Source of the DNA: Isochrysis galbana
Taxonomy: Eukaryota; Haptophyta; Isochrysidales; Isochrysidaceae
NCBI GenBank assembly: GCA_018136815.1
Contig: CM030932.1
Location: forward strand, 3,274,614-3,338,613
Direction: 5' to 3'
Length of the DNA: 64,000 nucleotides
This document shows positions 1 to 11,019 of the stretch, in pieces. The notes below the pieces were generated by a model. It was not told the DNA's origin. It did not search any database and worked only from the letters and a program-made list of their open reading frames with translations. Position 1 is the first letter of the stretch, and every line of letters starts with the position of its first letter. Both the position numbers and the translations under genes were made by a program.

Positions 1-2040
1 CGAGGACTGAATAGAGCTAGAGACAGGGGGAGAATCGCCGCGTCGACAGCTCTTCTCCCCAAGCGGCGTAGGGATCGGATCGGGATGGTGGTGGTGGCGT
101 TCAGGCCCACCGCCCGCGATGTTCTCCGCCAGGGTTTGAAGGACGGGGACCCCGCCGGACCCCTACTGAGGCTTAACCCGGACCATCGAGCGAAGAAGCT
201 TATGAATGTGCTCGTCCGATCCGCACTCTCCGCAGCCAGCCTCACACAGAAAGCGGATATATGGCTGACAGATGACGGGGTTGTGAGCACCGTCTCCCGT
301 GCCATATTTCCAGGCTTCGCTGGATGGAGTGCCAGGAGGAGCTTGAGGTCGGAAAGCGCAGAAGGCACAGCCGTTTTCGTTCGTCCATTCGGTGATTCCC
401 CTATTGATATCGTCCGTCCGTGGAGTTTCCATTGAATTATCGGCCGGTCGGCACTTCGCTAGCGCCGCCGAGACCCTTGGGTGCTTGGCATAGCCTGCTA
501 CGGCCCAGAAGCGGGCTCGGGCCCGATTCCAAAGCTCGGGCGTCCACCGGGATACGCCCAAATCGGGCGGTAGCCCTTGGCCGTTCGCCGGCGGATCGCA
601 GCGACGGCTGGGCGGCCGAGACGAGCCTCCCTTTCGACCCGGTGGATCGGTCAGTATAGCCGGCAACGGCGAGTTGGAGTGGTAACTTGCCGGCGGTGCA
701 GCAGCCCGATAATCAGGCTTCGAAGCAGGCGAGTGTCCCTGTCCGCGAAGAGCTTCCGCCACGGTGCTTGGACGGCTGCCTGCACGGCGGCGACCATGTC
801 CGTGGTCGAAGCGGTCTTCTGGGACGAGGAAGTCTCGTTCTTTGACTCGCCTGAGCTTTAGTGCGTACGCTAGCCACGGTTTGCTTCGTCGAGGCCGGGA
901 TTGATGACGCTTCACCCGGGCCTGCTCGTAAGGGCTGAGGTACCGTTGGCAGAGGTTGACGCACGAGAGCGCCGACCGCCTAGCTCGTGGTTCTCTACGC
1001 GGAAACGAGTCTCCGCGAGCACCTCCGCAAATTTAATAGCATTATCGACGCCGCGCTGAGGATCAACCTTATCGTTCCGGATGATTTCTTCGAACCTCTG
1101 GTTGATCTCATGGGCCATGTTTGGATGATCCCACACGTTGGTGGAGTCAACCGCGGAATCGCCAAGCTTGCGGATGTAGGCGCGAACCAAATTCTTGCTG
1201 AGCTCACATAGATCAGCGCCGGCCTCGCGCTCCCTCATGCGGTCCCACTCCATCGACGCCGAGTCTTTCGCGAAACCATCGGCCCGTTTGCGAAGGTCCC
1301 GTCGCATTTGCGAAGAAGGACGTCAGCAGCGAGGACAGGATTGAGAGCGAGGGCGCGGTCCTCCACTAGATCGAGGAGGAAGGCGAAGATGCGGAATTGC
1401 CGCTGGAATTGGCTCCGGCTGCCGCGAGGAGGGAGGTAAATATTTCGCGATGATCGCAGCCGAGCGCTAGTGCCCGCTCCAACGGCTTGATGAGAGTTAG
1501 CCGAAATTCATTCCAGGCTGTCGCCGCCGTTTGAACGTTATCGGGAGGCGAGGGCCTTTGGGAAGCGGAGCTCCGAAAGCTCTTTGCCCATCCTGACCTG
1601 ATGGTGAAGGTTTGCTCGCTGAGAAGCGGCTACGCACCCATTTGAGCAAGTGGTCCTCCTCCATGAAAATTCGGCAATGCCAAACGTTGCCGCCAGGGAG
1701 AGGTTGCTCTTCAAAATGGTGTGGATGAGCTCATGCTCGTCGGAGTCGCGGTAAAGGGCGGCCAGATCGCGTGAGGCAGGGCGAGGAGATTTTTCACTCG
1801 CTTACAACTGCCTCTCGCTCATCCATCCCCACCGCAAGGCAGGGGTCGCGAGGGTGGCGGAACGGCACCATCGGGTCGGGCCCCGGTAAAGGCTCTTTTC
1901 CTGGCGGCGGGTTCCGATTTGGAGAGGTCGGGTACGCCGACCGTGGAACCCTAGAAGCCGGAGAGGCTGTGGCCCTTTGGGTCTAGAGCAGGAGGCTCGC
2001 CCATGGGTGGTTCCCTCTGAACCGGCCTAGCAGAATCCGC
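1..2040 (-). pseudogene. Damaged second copy of retroelement gag region
   Basis: This stretch is a near-identical direct repeat of about 5400-7440, so it is a second copy of the gag-like ORF's C-terminal two thirds plus the first part of the following ORF. Compared with the intact copy it carries several one-base indels (for example around 760, 945, 1290, 1400 and 1550-1640) that break the frame into fragments (163..915 and 912..1307 on minus). It ends at the 100-N gap. It could be an older element copy, a tandem partner, or an unmerged haplotype placed by the assembler. The indel pattern fits either decay or low-coverage consensus errors. Confidence 0.8.
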
Positions 2041-2140
2041 NNNNNNNNNNNNNNNNNNNNNNNNNNNNNNNNNNNNNNNNNNNNNNNNNNNNNNNNNNNN
2101 NNNNNNNNNNNNNNNNNNNNNNNNNNNNNNNNNNNNNNNN
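2041..2140. other. Assembly gap (100 N)
   Basis: Exactly 100 N, the usual placeholder for a gap of unknown length. Any reading frame drawn across it (for example the run to 1983 on minus) is artificial. Confidence 0.99.
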
Positions 2141-5100
2141 ACGAGGCTAGCCCGGCCCCTAGTGATGAGAGGAAGGCCGTCCGGCCCATGTAGGTTGGGG
2201 ACGGTAGCGTCCGATACGCGTTCGACGCAAGCGTCTCAGGTAGTCGATCGAGAAGAGCAGTGGTGATTACTGACGGGCCCGCTCCAGTGTCAGCCAGGGT
2301 GCTGTTCACCGTGAGGGCAACGTCCGGGAGAACGAACCCTTGAGCTGCGCGGTCGCCATCGGCACGGCAGACCACGAGATCGCGGACATAGAGGCAGTGA
2401 CGAGGGTAGAGCGGGGGCGGCGTGTCCGCGATAGATTCCACCGGAAGTGAGGTTCCGGCTCCGGGTGACAGGGTGGTTGGATTGGAGGCTAGCCTGGACG
2501 GAGAAGATTCATCGACGTGGGGCACTCGCTCGATAGCGGCGGCCACCGTCTGCGGCACGAATGGTATTGAGGAGTGTGGGGATGCCTTTGCTGAATTAGA
2601 GGGGTTAGGCACGCCATCATAGCCTAGATGCCGAGGTTGATCCATTTGGCGTGACCATTCCTTCTCCAGGGACTTCTGCAAGTCAGTCTTCGGAAGCTTC
2701 GACAACTCGGAAAAACCGGCAGCACTGAGGCCCCTAGCGGCAGCCCCATCGCCACACAATGCCTGTGGAGTACCCTCTCCGTCGGCGGCGTCGGAGGGCT
2801 TGGTCTTGAGGGCCTGCATGCTCCGGTGTTCTGGAGTCTCGGGCGTATCATCTTCTCCCGAGTCCAGCCCAACATCCCCGTTTTCAAGTGGCCTTTCGGC
2901 TACGACCGAACCGGTCGGTTCGGCCACTCCTTCGTCGCCAGCCGTGAAGGAGGCGCTCGGAGATAGTGCATTGATGCCTTGAGAGCCCAGTCGAGACAAG
3001 ATGGAAGGTTCCGACGGCTCCGCAGCTGCCGCTTGCTCAGCGATTTCTTGGGCGATGGAAGGCGTGACATCCTGCCACCGATGGACCCCCGAAATTACAT
3101 CACGGTCGAAGACCTGCCACTTGCTGCGGCGCTTCTTCACCGTGTTTGGAGGGCCTGGCGTTGTAGAGCGGTCCCTTATGGGCCACTCCCACGGCGTGAA
3201 GCAGTCCACTTCCGCCACGGTCCCGTCTTGCGATGCGTTGGTTTCCGAGTCCTTCCGATGAAGCAGGCGAGACGCATCGGCAACGGGGCCCGCGTCTGAG
3301 ATCACGACAACCGAATCAGACACTGGCGAACCGCTGGGAGGCGTGAGGTGAGAGCTAGAAGCTGCCTCGCCTCTCCCCTCCATGAAGCGAGCCAGAGCCG
3401 TCCTCGGCTCAGCCAGTTCGAAACCGGTCGAGCAAAGCGAGGGGCGTTCTCTCAAGCTGGCAGCTGCTTGGGAAATTGCCCAGTCCACCGTGAAGTTGAG
3501 CGAACGCGACGCCTTGGCTTTGCGCGCATAACGGCGCAAGACCGGCATCCACTGGGCCGCCATTGCACCGGCAATGCCCACGTAGGTGCGGCTGCGAAGG
3601 GCGCCACGGTGGGGCGACGGCGATAGATCCGCCATAGCGGATAGACGTCCCTCGACAATCTTCGAAGGCTGCAAGGACGGGAGTGAAGCCGTCAGGTACA
3701 GGCCAGTTGCTTTTTGATGGCCCGTGCCGTGCTGCCACGGCTGCACAAACTGCCGCGGTCGCAACCCCCCGACTAAGGCGGAGGCTTCCGCGTGCATTCG
3801 AGGATTTTCGACGGCAACGAAAGGCGCGTCGGCGCTCGCCATGGCGAGGAAGACTCTAGCGGCGGATTCGAGAGCCTGGCGTCGTCCCGGCTCCCGATCG
3901 AGCCACTGGCAACTCACCGCCGACAAATACGTGCACGGCGGATGCGCGACCACGAGGTCCCAACCGAGGTTTTGAATGTGAAGAGCATCTCCGCAGAAGT
4001 GGGGAATGTAGTCGATCTCCGACGGTCGTAGATCGCACGTCGCGACGTGCGCTCCGGCGAGTAGGAACATCGAAGACACGACCCCGCTAGCTTCACCGAC
4101 GACTAGAACGCGGGGTGGAGGAATCCCCTCGGCCGCGTCGAGCGTCACGGCGTCGTGGATCGCCGCTAACTCAGCGCAAAGCTCGTCAAAATGCGTCGGC
4201 AGTACGGCAGCGGGTGATGAATGAGTGCTCGCGTGCGGCCGCCGCAAGGCTAGAGCAGCTTCGGCGAGATGGCGGGGCAAGATGACGGAGGAACCGCTAG
4301 CCCGGGCACGGGAGGCGGCTAACATTTGGAGCTCGCGCGTAGGGGCGCGGGCAGCTTCAGTAGACTTGGCGGCCGAGGAACAACCAACCACGGCGATCCG
4401 GTGGATGGCCTCGGCAGTAGAATTCAGGGGGAGGGGGTCGTCGCCCTGAAGTTTCGGTGGGCTAGACCTGAAGGGGGTTGGCCCCGGCGGGCGATCCCTG
4501 GAACGGGGATCCTCCGGAGAGCCGAGAGAAAGAGGAGACGCCGGCGTCCGTGTGGGGCGCGACGAGAGATCGTAATCGACGGCCACTGCGTCTCCCGAGT
4601 CTGGGGTGGCCACGGCGTGAGCGCGGAAAGCCGCAGCTCCCTTGGAACCTTCAACTTCATTGACTCCGGAAGCCGACCCTTCCGGGTCGGGAACCAAGTC
4701 AGAAACGAGAACGGGTGCAACTTCGAGACGAGAGAATGAACACGATGACGGAGAAATACAACGAACCGGGGAGAGAGGTGAGGAGGAGGCACTAGTCTCC
4801 GCCTCCACTGCACGAGAACCTACGGTAGACAACGACAATTTGTCCGCAGAGCGGCTCCGGCTATGGCCCTTGGGAGAGAGGTCTCCAGTGGGGTCCCGCC
4901 GGGAAAGAGCAGAAACAGGTAGAGCACCAACAACATTTTCGGACGCGGCAGCGGCCACGTCGGACCTATCCATAGAACCTAGAGCAGAAGATGATACCGA
5001 GTCGACAGCCCTCGAGGGCTTCACAACCGATTGTTTACGAAACGAAGAGACCGAAGACGCGTCGAATCTACCTAGCCCACCCCCTTGGGCAGGGCCGTCG

Positions 5101-5516
5101 GGGGGTGAATCCAGGGATGAAGATGCGTCGAAAGACCTAGGAGAATTAGAAGAAACCGAAGACAGCATAGTATCCGTAGAAATAGATTCCAAGAGGGGCA
5201 GCGAGCGAGAATCGGCCCCTAACATCCTAATAGCGTGCGGAGTAATAGAAGAACTTGTAGACGTACACGAATTTCGGAGAGTCGGGTCGCGACTATCTCC
5301 GGGGCAAACCTGTTTCCAGGAGCCCGGGTCAAGTGTCGACTCCGGCTTCCGAGATAGCCGTTCGGCGGGGGCTTCAGCCGGCGAGGCGGCTCCCACCGTC
5401 GAGGACTGAATAGAGCTAGAGACAGGGGGAGAATCGCCGCGTCGACAGCTCTTCTCCCCAAGCGGCGTAGGGATCGGATCGGGATGGTGGTGGTGGCGTT
5501 CAGGCCCACCGCCCAC
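2141..5516 (-). CDS. Retroelement polyprotein: C5-methyltransferase-like domain plus retropepsin (3' end lost in gap)
   Basis: A continuous frame of about 1,120 codons starting 46 bases after the gag-like ORF stops, on the same strand. Residues 1-460 are Ser/Pro/acidic and low in complexity. At roughly 465-665 there is a Rossmann-type methyltransferase: a glycine-poor motif I (VLVVGEASGVV), an acidic motif II (CDLRP), a motif IV with the Pro-Cys dipeptide of C5-cytosine methylases (VVAHPPCTYLS) and an ENP motif (VAVENPRMH). The following QPWQHGTGHQKATGLYL resembles phage-type cytosine methylases. Near residue 1082 a retroviral-type aspartic protease motif (LADTGAGPSVI) appears. Reverse transcriptase, RNase H and integrase or recombinase are not present before the gap. 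Cytosine methyltransferases captured by retrotransposons are known from some algae and protists. Domain calls rest on motifs only. Confidence 0.75.
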
Positions 5517-5561
5517 GATGTTCTCCGCCAGGGTTTGAAGGACGGGGACCCCGCCGGACCC

Positions 5562-8444
5562 CTACTGAGGCTTAACCCGGACCATCGAGCGAAGAAGCTT
5601 ATGAATGTGCTCGTCCGATCCGCACTCTCCGCAGCCAGCCTCACACAGAAAGCGGATATATGGCTGACAGATGACGGGGTTGTGAGCACCGTCTCCCGTG
5701 CCATATTTCCAGGCTTCGCTGGCTGGAGTGCCAGGAGGAGCTTGAGGTCGGAAAGCGCAGAAGGCACAGCCGTTTTCGTTCGTCCATTCGGTGATTCCCC
5801 TATTGATATCGTCCGTCCGTGGAGTTTCCATTGAATTATCGGCCGGTCGGCACTTTGCTAGCGCCGCCGAGACCCTTGGGTGCTTGGCATAGCCTGCTAC
5901 GGCCCAGAAGCGGGCTCGGGCCCGATTCCAAAGCTCGGGCGTCCACCGGGATACGCCCAAGTCAGGCGGTAGCCCTTGGCCGTTCGCCGGCGGATCGCAG
6001 CGACGGCTGGGCGGCCGAGACGAGCCTCCCTTTCGACCGGGTGGATCGGTCAGTATAGCCGGCAACGGTGAGTTGGAGTGGTAACTTGCCGGCGGTGCAG
6101 CAGCCCGATAATCAGGCTTCGAAGCAGGCGAGTGTCCCTGTCCGCGAAGAGCTTCAGCCACGGTGGCTTGGACGGCTGCCTGCACGGCGGCGACCATGTC
6201 CGTGGTCGAAGCGGTCTTCTGGGACGAGGAAGTCTCGTTCTTTGCCTCGCCTGAGGCCTTAGTGCGTACGCTAGCCACGGTTTGCTTCGTCGAGGGTCGG
6301 GATTGATGACGCTTCACCCGGGCCTGCTCGTAAGGGCTGAGGTACCGTTGGCAGAGGTTGACGCACGAGAGCGCCGACCGACCTAGCTCGTGGTTCTCTA
6401 CGCGGAAACGAGTCTCCGCGAGCACCTCCGCAAATTTAATAGCATTGTCGACGCCGCGCTGAGGATCAACCTTATCGTTCCGAATGATTTCCTCGAACCT
6501 CTGGTTGATCTCATGGGCCATGTTTGGATGATCCCACACGTTGGTGGAGTCAACCGCGGAATCGCCAAGCTTGCGGATGTAGGCGCGAACCAAATTCTTG
6601 CTGAGCTCACATAGATCAGCGCCGGCCTCGCGCTCCCTCATGCGGTCCCACTCCATCGACGCCGAGTCTTTCGCGAAACCATCGGCCCCGTTTGCGAAGG
6701 TCCCGTCGCATTTGCGAAGAAGGACGTCAGCAGCGAGGACAGGATTGAGAGCGAGGGCCCGGTCCTCCACTAGATCGAGGAGGAAGGCGAAGATGCGAGA
6801 ATTGCCGCTGGAATTGGCTCCGGCTGCCGCGAGGAGGGAGGTAAATATTTCGCGATGATCGCAGCCGAGCGCTAGTGCCCGCTCCAACGGCTTGATGAGA
6901 GTTAGCCGAAATTCGTTCCAGGCTGTCGCCGCGGTTTGAACGTTATCGGAGGCGAGGGCCTTTGGGAAGCGGAGCTCCGAAAGCTCTTTGCCCATCCTGA
7001 CCTGATGGTGAAGGGTTTGCTCTGCTGAGAAGCGGCTACGCACCCATTTGAGCAAGTGGTCCTCCTCCATGAAAATTCGGCAATGCCAAACGTTGCCCGC
7101 CAGGGAGAGGTTGCTCTTCAAAATGGTATGGATGAGCTCATGCTCGTCGGAGTCGCGGTAAAGGGCGGCCAGATCGCGTGAGGGCAGGGCGAGGAGATTT
7201 TTCCACTCGCTTACAACTGCCTCTCGCTCATCCATCCCCACCGCAAGGCAGGGGTCGCGAGGGTGGCGGAACGGCACCACCGGGGTCGGGCCCCGGTAAG
7301 GGCTCTGATCCTGGCGGCGGGATTCCGATTTGGAGGTCGGGTACGCCGACCGTGGAACCCTAGTAGCCGGAGAGGCGTGGCCCTTTTGGTCTAGGGCAGG
7401 AGGCTCGCCCATGGGTGGTTCCCTCTGAACCGGCCTAGCAGAATCCGCAGCCGCCTCGGTCCGATCCATGGACGGACTTGAAGCGGGCTCTTGGCGGGCT
7501 TGGAGTAGCTGAGTCAGGGCTTTGAACCCTGCTTCAACTTGATCCCGGAGAAGCCCCTCCCTCGCCTCTGCCGCGGCAAGGGATGAATGTAGGCGCTCCA
7601 CAGCCCCTTTTAGGGTGTTGGTCTCCGCCTGAAGCCTTGCCATTTCCGCATCCTGACGCGCCGCGGCCGTCTCGATCGGGGTGATCTCTTGATCAAGGAC
7701 CCCTTTTGATGACGGCGGGGCATAGTCCCGGTAAGCGGGGCTTCGGAAGCTGATCCCCTCCCCTTCACCGACCTCAGACTCATCATCTCGAAGGTGAGGA
7801 GGGGGGTCAAACTGAATCAGAGGGAGGGGACCCTCCTCCACCTCATTGGCCAACTCAGCGACGCTGAAGTTGGCCTCATGCGGGAGAGGGTCATGCTCCA
7901 CCATGGCCCGCTGTGATTGCACCCGGTGGGTGCCGAAGGAAGCGGACAAATCCTCGCCATCCGCCACGAGCTGATCGGAGCCAGTCGTGGAGATAGCAGC
8001 CGGGGTGATGGGTGCCATTGGTGTAGCCTCAGAAGCCGTGGGATCACTCGGACATCCCACGGGAGCAAAAGCTGCAGCGGGCAGAGAAGGTTCCCTGAGG
8101 GGTTCCTCCTCTGCGGCCGAGGACGCAAGCTTCGATTTCGTGCTTGTCGAGTCGAGCGGAGCCGGAGGGCTCTGAGCCACTCCGTCGCGAGCAGCACCGG
8201 CGGCTAGCGCGGCGCTTTGGCCCTCCTCCCCACCGGGAGTCGGGTGAATGAAATTCTGGACTGGGTCGGGCAACCCCATTCGGGTGTATGGACAGGGAAC
8301 GAACGGCGAACGAAGGACTGTGGGGCGGCGAGGCGCTCCTAGCGGCCCTAGTGTGATGGGTTGTAAGAGATTGTTAGACCTACAAAGAACTCTTCCCTCA
8401 GGGAGGGAGCCTAGGCTGCTTGAGTGCAGCGACGCAGCGAACAA
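5562..8444 (-). CDS. Gag-like structural protein of a retroelement
   Basis: A 960-residue ORF upstream of, and on the same strand as, the methyltransferase/protease polyprotein. The N-terminal half is acidic and Pro/Ser-rich, with a coiled-coil-like stretch near residues 255-315 (alternating Leu/Ala/Glu around LQAETNTLKGAVERLHSSLA). The middle (about 400-700) is a helical capsid-like region. The C-terminus has a cysteine/histidine cluster (FCEAGCGECGSDEHIH) that may bind metal or nucleic acid but is not a canonical CCHC knuckle. Position, size and the following protease identify it as gag by context; the sequence itself is not recognised. The ATG at 8444 is the first in frame. Gag and the next ORF are in different frames with a 45-base gap, so the second must be reached by reinitiation, frameshifting or a separate message. 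Confidence 0.65.
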   Translation of the reverse strand: MFAASLHSSSLGSLPEGRVLCRSNNLLQPITLGPLGAPRRPTVLRSPFVPCPYTRMGLPDPVQNFIHPTPGGEEGQSAALAAGAARDGVAQSPPAPLDSTSTKSKLASSAAEEEPLREPSLPAAAFAPVGCPSDPTASEATPMAPITPAAISTTGSDQLVADGEDLSASFGTHRVQSQRAMVEHDPLPHEANFSVAELANEVEEGPLPLIQFDPPPHLRDDESEVGEGEGISFRSPAYRDYAPPSSKGVLDQEITPIETAAARQDAEMARLQAETNTLKGAVERLHSSLAAAEAREGLLRDQVEAGFKALTQLLQARQEPASSPSMDRTEAAADSARPVQREPPMGEPPALDQKGHASPATRVPRSAYPTSKSESRRQDQSPYRGPTPVVPFRHPRDPCLAVGMDEREAVVSEWKNLLALPSRDLAALYRDSDEHELIHTILKSNLSLAGNVWHCRIFMEEDHLLKWVRSRFSAEQTLHHQVRMGKELSELRFPKALASDNVQTAATAWNEFRLTLIKPLERALALGCDHREIFTSLLAAAGANSSGNSRIFAFLLDLVEDRALALNPVLAADVLLRKCDGTFANGADGFAKDSASMEWDRMREREAGADLCELSKNLVRAYIRKLGDSAVDSTNVWDHPNMAHEINQRFEEIIRNDKVDPQRGVDNAIKFAEVLAETRFRVENHELGRSALSCVNLCQRYLSPYEQARVKRHQSRPSTKQTVASVRTKASGEAKNETSSSQKTASTTDMVAAVQAAVQATVAEALRGQGHSPASKPDYRAAAPPASYHSNSPLPAILTDPPGRKGGSSRPPSRRCDPPANGQGLPPDLGVSRWTPELWNRARARFWAVAGYAKHPRVSAALAKCRPADNSMETPRTDDINRGITEWTNENGCAFCAFRPQAPPGTPASEAWKYGTGDGAHNPVICQPYIRFLCEAGCGECGSDEHIHKLLRSMVRVKPQ

Positions 8445-9469
8445 CGACGGACAACGGAGCTGAGAACAACAGGATACACCGACTCACGAACACACCGGAA
8501 TCATTCACCCAAACAAAGCAAATTATCAAGCAACCGCGACCCCAAATCACCGATAACTCAAACACGTCGCGAGAGACGGAGAGAGAGAGCGAGAGAGAGA
8601 GAGACTCCGCAGCGACGGCCGGAGCGTGTCTCCGTTGTAACTTCCCACGTAGCGGAGAGTCCGAAGGGGAGCGTCCTGTCGCGCGACCACGGCGATCACT
8701 TTGGATACAGATCGCGACGAGATATCTTCACGACCGAATAAATCTTGCCGTTGAGCGTGAACCTTCTAGACGCTTCTAACGAACAACCCTGAGTAGCAAC
8801 CAAGGGGAAGAAACACCAAAGGGGCCAAGGCTTGCATGTAACTTGCATCAAGGGGAAAGATTCCCTCACCTAGGAAGCGAACCTACACCGATCTCCAAGG
8901 GGAGATGGCAAATTAAACCTCAAATCTCGAGCGGCTAGAGCAACCGACTCGCTCGCCAAAACCTTGACCGAGAAGAAAGAAGCAAGGACCTACAAGCCAA
9001 GGGTAGCGGACCTAGGGAATGTGAGAGGAAATTTCCGAACGCCAACGCCAAACGCCGAACGCGGGAAGGCAACGAAACCCTAACCAGGCCAAGCAGAACC
9101 TACGAAGAACAGGCCTGGACGACAACGAAAGTGAGCAGGTCCCAAGAAAGAACCGGAACCCAACAAGAAACGACAAGCCTTGCAAGAAGCTAAACAAGCC
9201 TTCACAAGGTAACCTGAGAGCCTGAGACAAGCGCGCAGCGAGTGACAGGCGACCTGGCTCCTTTGGGTCAAGATTGCCCGAAAGGAGGAAACCTGGAATC
9301 TAGACCTGACAAACAGGCTAGAAGGAACGAAACGAGAACTCGAATTCTAGATTGCTAGGGACGAACCCTACCAACCTAGGTATGCCTGAGCTTCACCGTG
9401 TGGCCGCACGGCGAAGGACCTGGAATCAAGAGCCTGGAAATCGCATCATCTGGGATGAATGCGACACCT
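8445..9469 (-). other. Leader / candidate LTR region of the methyltransferase retroelement
   Basis: Non-coding purine-rich stretch upstream of gag with a GA microsatellite (8577-8604). Read on the minus strand it begins near 9469 with TGTCGCATTC, resembling the TGTCG terminus of the solo LTR at 62277-62629, and a short TAGATAG repeat lies just outside (9470-9492). I cannot see the matching 3' LTR because the element runs into the gap, so the boundary is a suggestion only. Confidence 0.3.
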
Positions 9470-10219
9470 ATAGATAGTAGATAGTAGATAGGTGCTTTAT
9501 ACTAGTACTTACTAATATTATAGCTGAGCGCAAGCGAAATATTGTCGAAATTTGGTGGGGGGAAACGCGAAATATGGACGAAATATCGAACGAAATTTGG
9601 GCAGGTCTCAAACGAAACTCTGGCCTGTCCCTAGAAGGCCTTTGCGACTGTAGACTGTATAGCGTCTTGCGTCTTTTTGCTTTTTGTTGTGGGGACCCGC
9701 GGGGGGGGAGGGTCTGGGACCCAATGGCCAATGGGCCCCGGATATGTGCTAGTTGGGTGGTGAAAAATGACCATCTCAAGGATGAGGAAATTTGAGGAAT
9801 TTTTTCGATAGAAAGTAGAAAGTTTCCTGGACGATTATTGTTATTGTAGGAATAGTAGTCAATATTTATGACACGGCAGAGTACAATGTAGTACAAGGTA
9901 AAGAACAAGGGAATGGGGAGCGGAGACAGGGCACTCACATCTCTTACACATCGCGTTGTGGACAAAGATAACATCGCGTTGTGGACAAAGATAAAAAATG
10001 AAAGAAGCAACGTCCGCGAGTTGAATGCGAATGCGAATGCACCGCAACACACAACACAGCAGCGAGATGAATTGCACATGAGTAGCGAGGTAGAAATCAT
10101 CGAGGCAAATTAATGGAGAAAATTCGGAATGAATGGATACGTGAGGGCAGACGAGGCCAAGAAGGCAACAGAAAGGTGAGGATGTACTGAGCTAAAATGA
10201 AAATGATACAGGACACATG
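9470..10219. other. Intergenic, no gene; short repeats
   Basis: Contains a TAGATAG run (9470-9492), a cluster of CGAAAT(T/A) words (about 9533-9620), and a direct duplication of the word catcgcgttgtggacaaaga (9949-9990). Base composition is less GC-rich than the surroundings. No supported coding region. Confidence 0.6.
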
Positions 10220-10226
10220 AAAAAAA
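10220..10226 (-). terminator. RNA polymerase III terminator of tRNA-His
   Basis: Seven A on the plus strand, i.e. TTTTTTT on the transcribed sense strand, 8 bases downstream of the tRNA 3' end. A run of four or more T is the normal Pol III stop. Confidence 0.8.
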
Positions 10227-10234
10227 CAAAAGAT

Positions 10235-10305
10235 GACCGCGCCGAGATTTGAACTCGGGTTGCCTCGGCCACAACGAGGAGTCCTAACCACTAGACTACG
10301 CAGTC
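10235..10305 (-). tRNA. tRNA-His (anticodon GTG)
   Basis: A complete 71-nt cloverleaf on the minus strand: acceptor GACTGCG pairs with CGCGGTC (one T-G pair), the D arm is GTC/GAC around TAGTGGTTAG (box A), the anticodon stem CCTCG/CGAGG holds loop TTGTGGC with anticodon GTG, and the T arm is CCGAG-TTCAAAT-CTCGG (box B). There is no intron and no encoded CCA, as expected for a nuclear eukaryotic tRNA. The extra 5' G of tRNA-His would be added after transcription. The T-run at 10220-10226 ends transcription. This is the only tRNA gene I found in the window. Confidence 0.95.
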
Positions 10306-10484
10306 GCAGATGCATGGCAACGCTTGCTTGCTGTATAAGTACATATGTTTTGCTTCACACTCCCGCACCTCCCAGCTCCCTGCTCCCTGCCCCTGCAGGG
10401 CCCCTGCCCTTCATCCTCATTTAGCGCTTGCCTTTTGCTTTGTCTTTGCATCTGCTTCCCGACAAAGCCTCTGCTGCTTTTGTT

Positions 10485-10700
10485 GAATGAAAAAAAACTC
10501 TTCTTAAAAATCTCCGCTACATGTGCGACATGAGGCAGTGTGCTTGTGGACCTCCCTACTGCCCACCCTTAACCCCTAACAACCCCCTTCCCCTTCCCCA
10601 GTTCCCTCTTTAGCGGAGAAGCTGGTTCCGGGGAGACCGCGCGCGCTGCTTCGGCCAGGGGTTGGAGAGAAGGGGGCGGGAGACTATGGCTTCTCCTTTG
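10485..10700 (-). repeat. Dispersed repeat family H, copy 1
   Basis: Shares an A-run, a CGCTACATG..CG.C(A/G)TGAGGCAG segment and GACCGCGCGCGCTGCTTCG with 62830-63010. Related, more diverged copies lie at 23425-23540, 24125-24300, 36885-37060 and 49735-49860. In reverse orientation the family runs GACGAGCCGCAAGGC ... GCGCGCGCGGCGAGAATATT and ends in a T-rich run. Confidence 0.6.
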
Positions 10701-11019
10701 CTTTGGCTCGGCTTGAATCTCCTTCTCTTATATCTCCTAGCTTCCCTCTTGCTGTCCGCTGGGGTCTCTATTAAAAGAGGTTAAACTGCTCTAGGCGATG
10801 TTGCGCATATCCAGACCTCCCGCCGCCTGCCGGAGGTCTTCCGATATTTCTAGGTTGAAGTCTTTGTCCACCGTGCACCGTGTAGAGAGGGCTTATCATT
10901 TTCTTAATATGTTTGTTGCTCGGGGCGTGTAGCCCCCATATTTTCTCGTTGTTTCTTTAGTCTCTGAAAGAAACCGACTTTCGCCGTTACTAGTAGGTGG
11001 TATCTCGCAAGGATCGCTC

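Noticed and set aside
10560..10590. CCCTTAACCCCTAACAACCCC as a telomere tract
   Set aside because: Only two or three irregular units inside a dispersed repeat copy; too weak to call.
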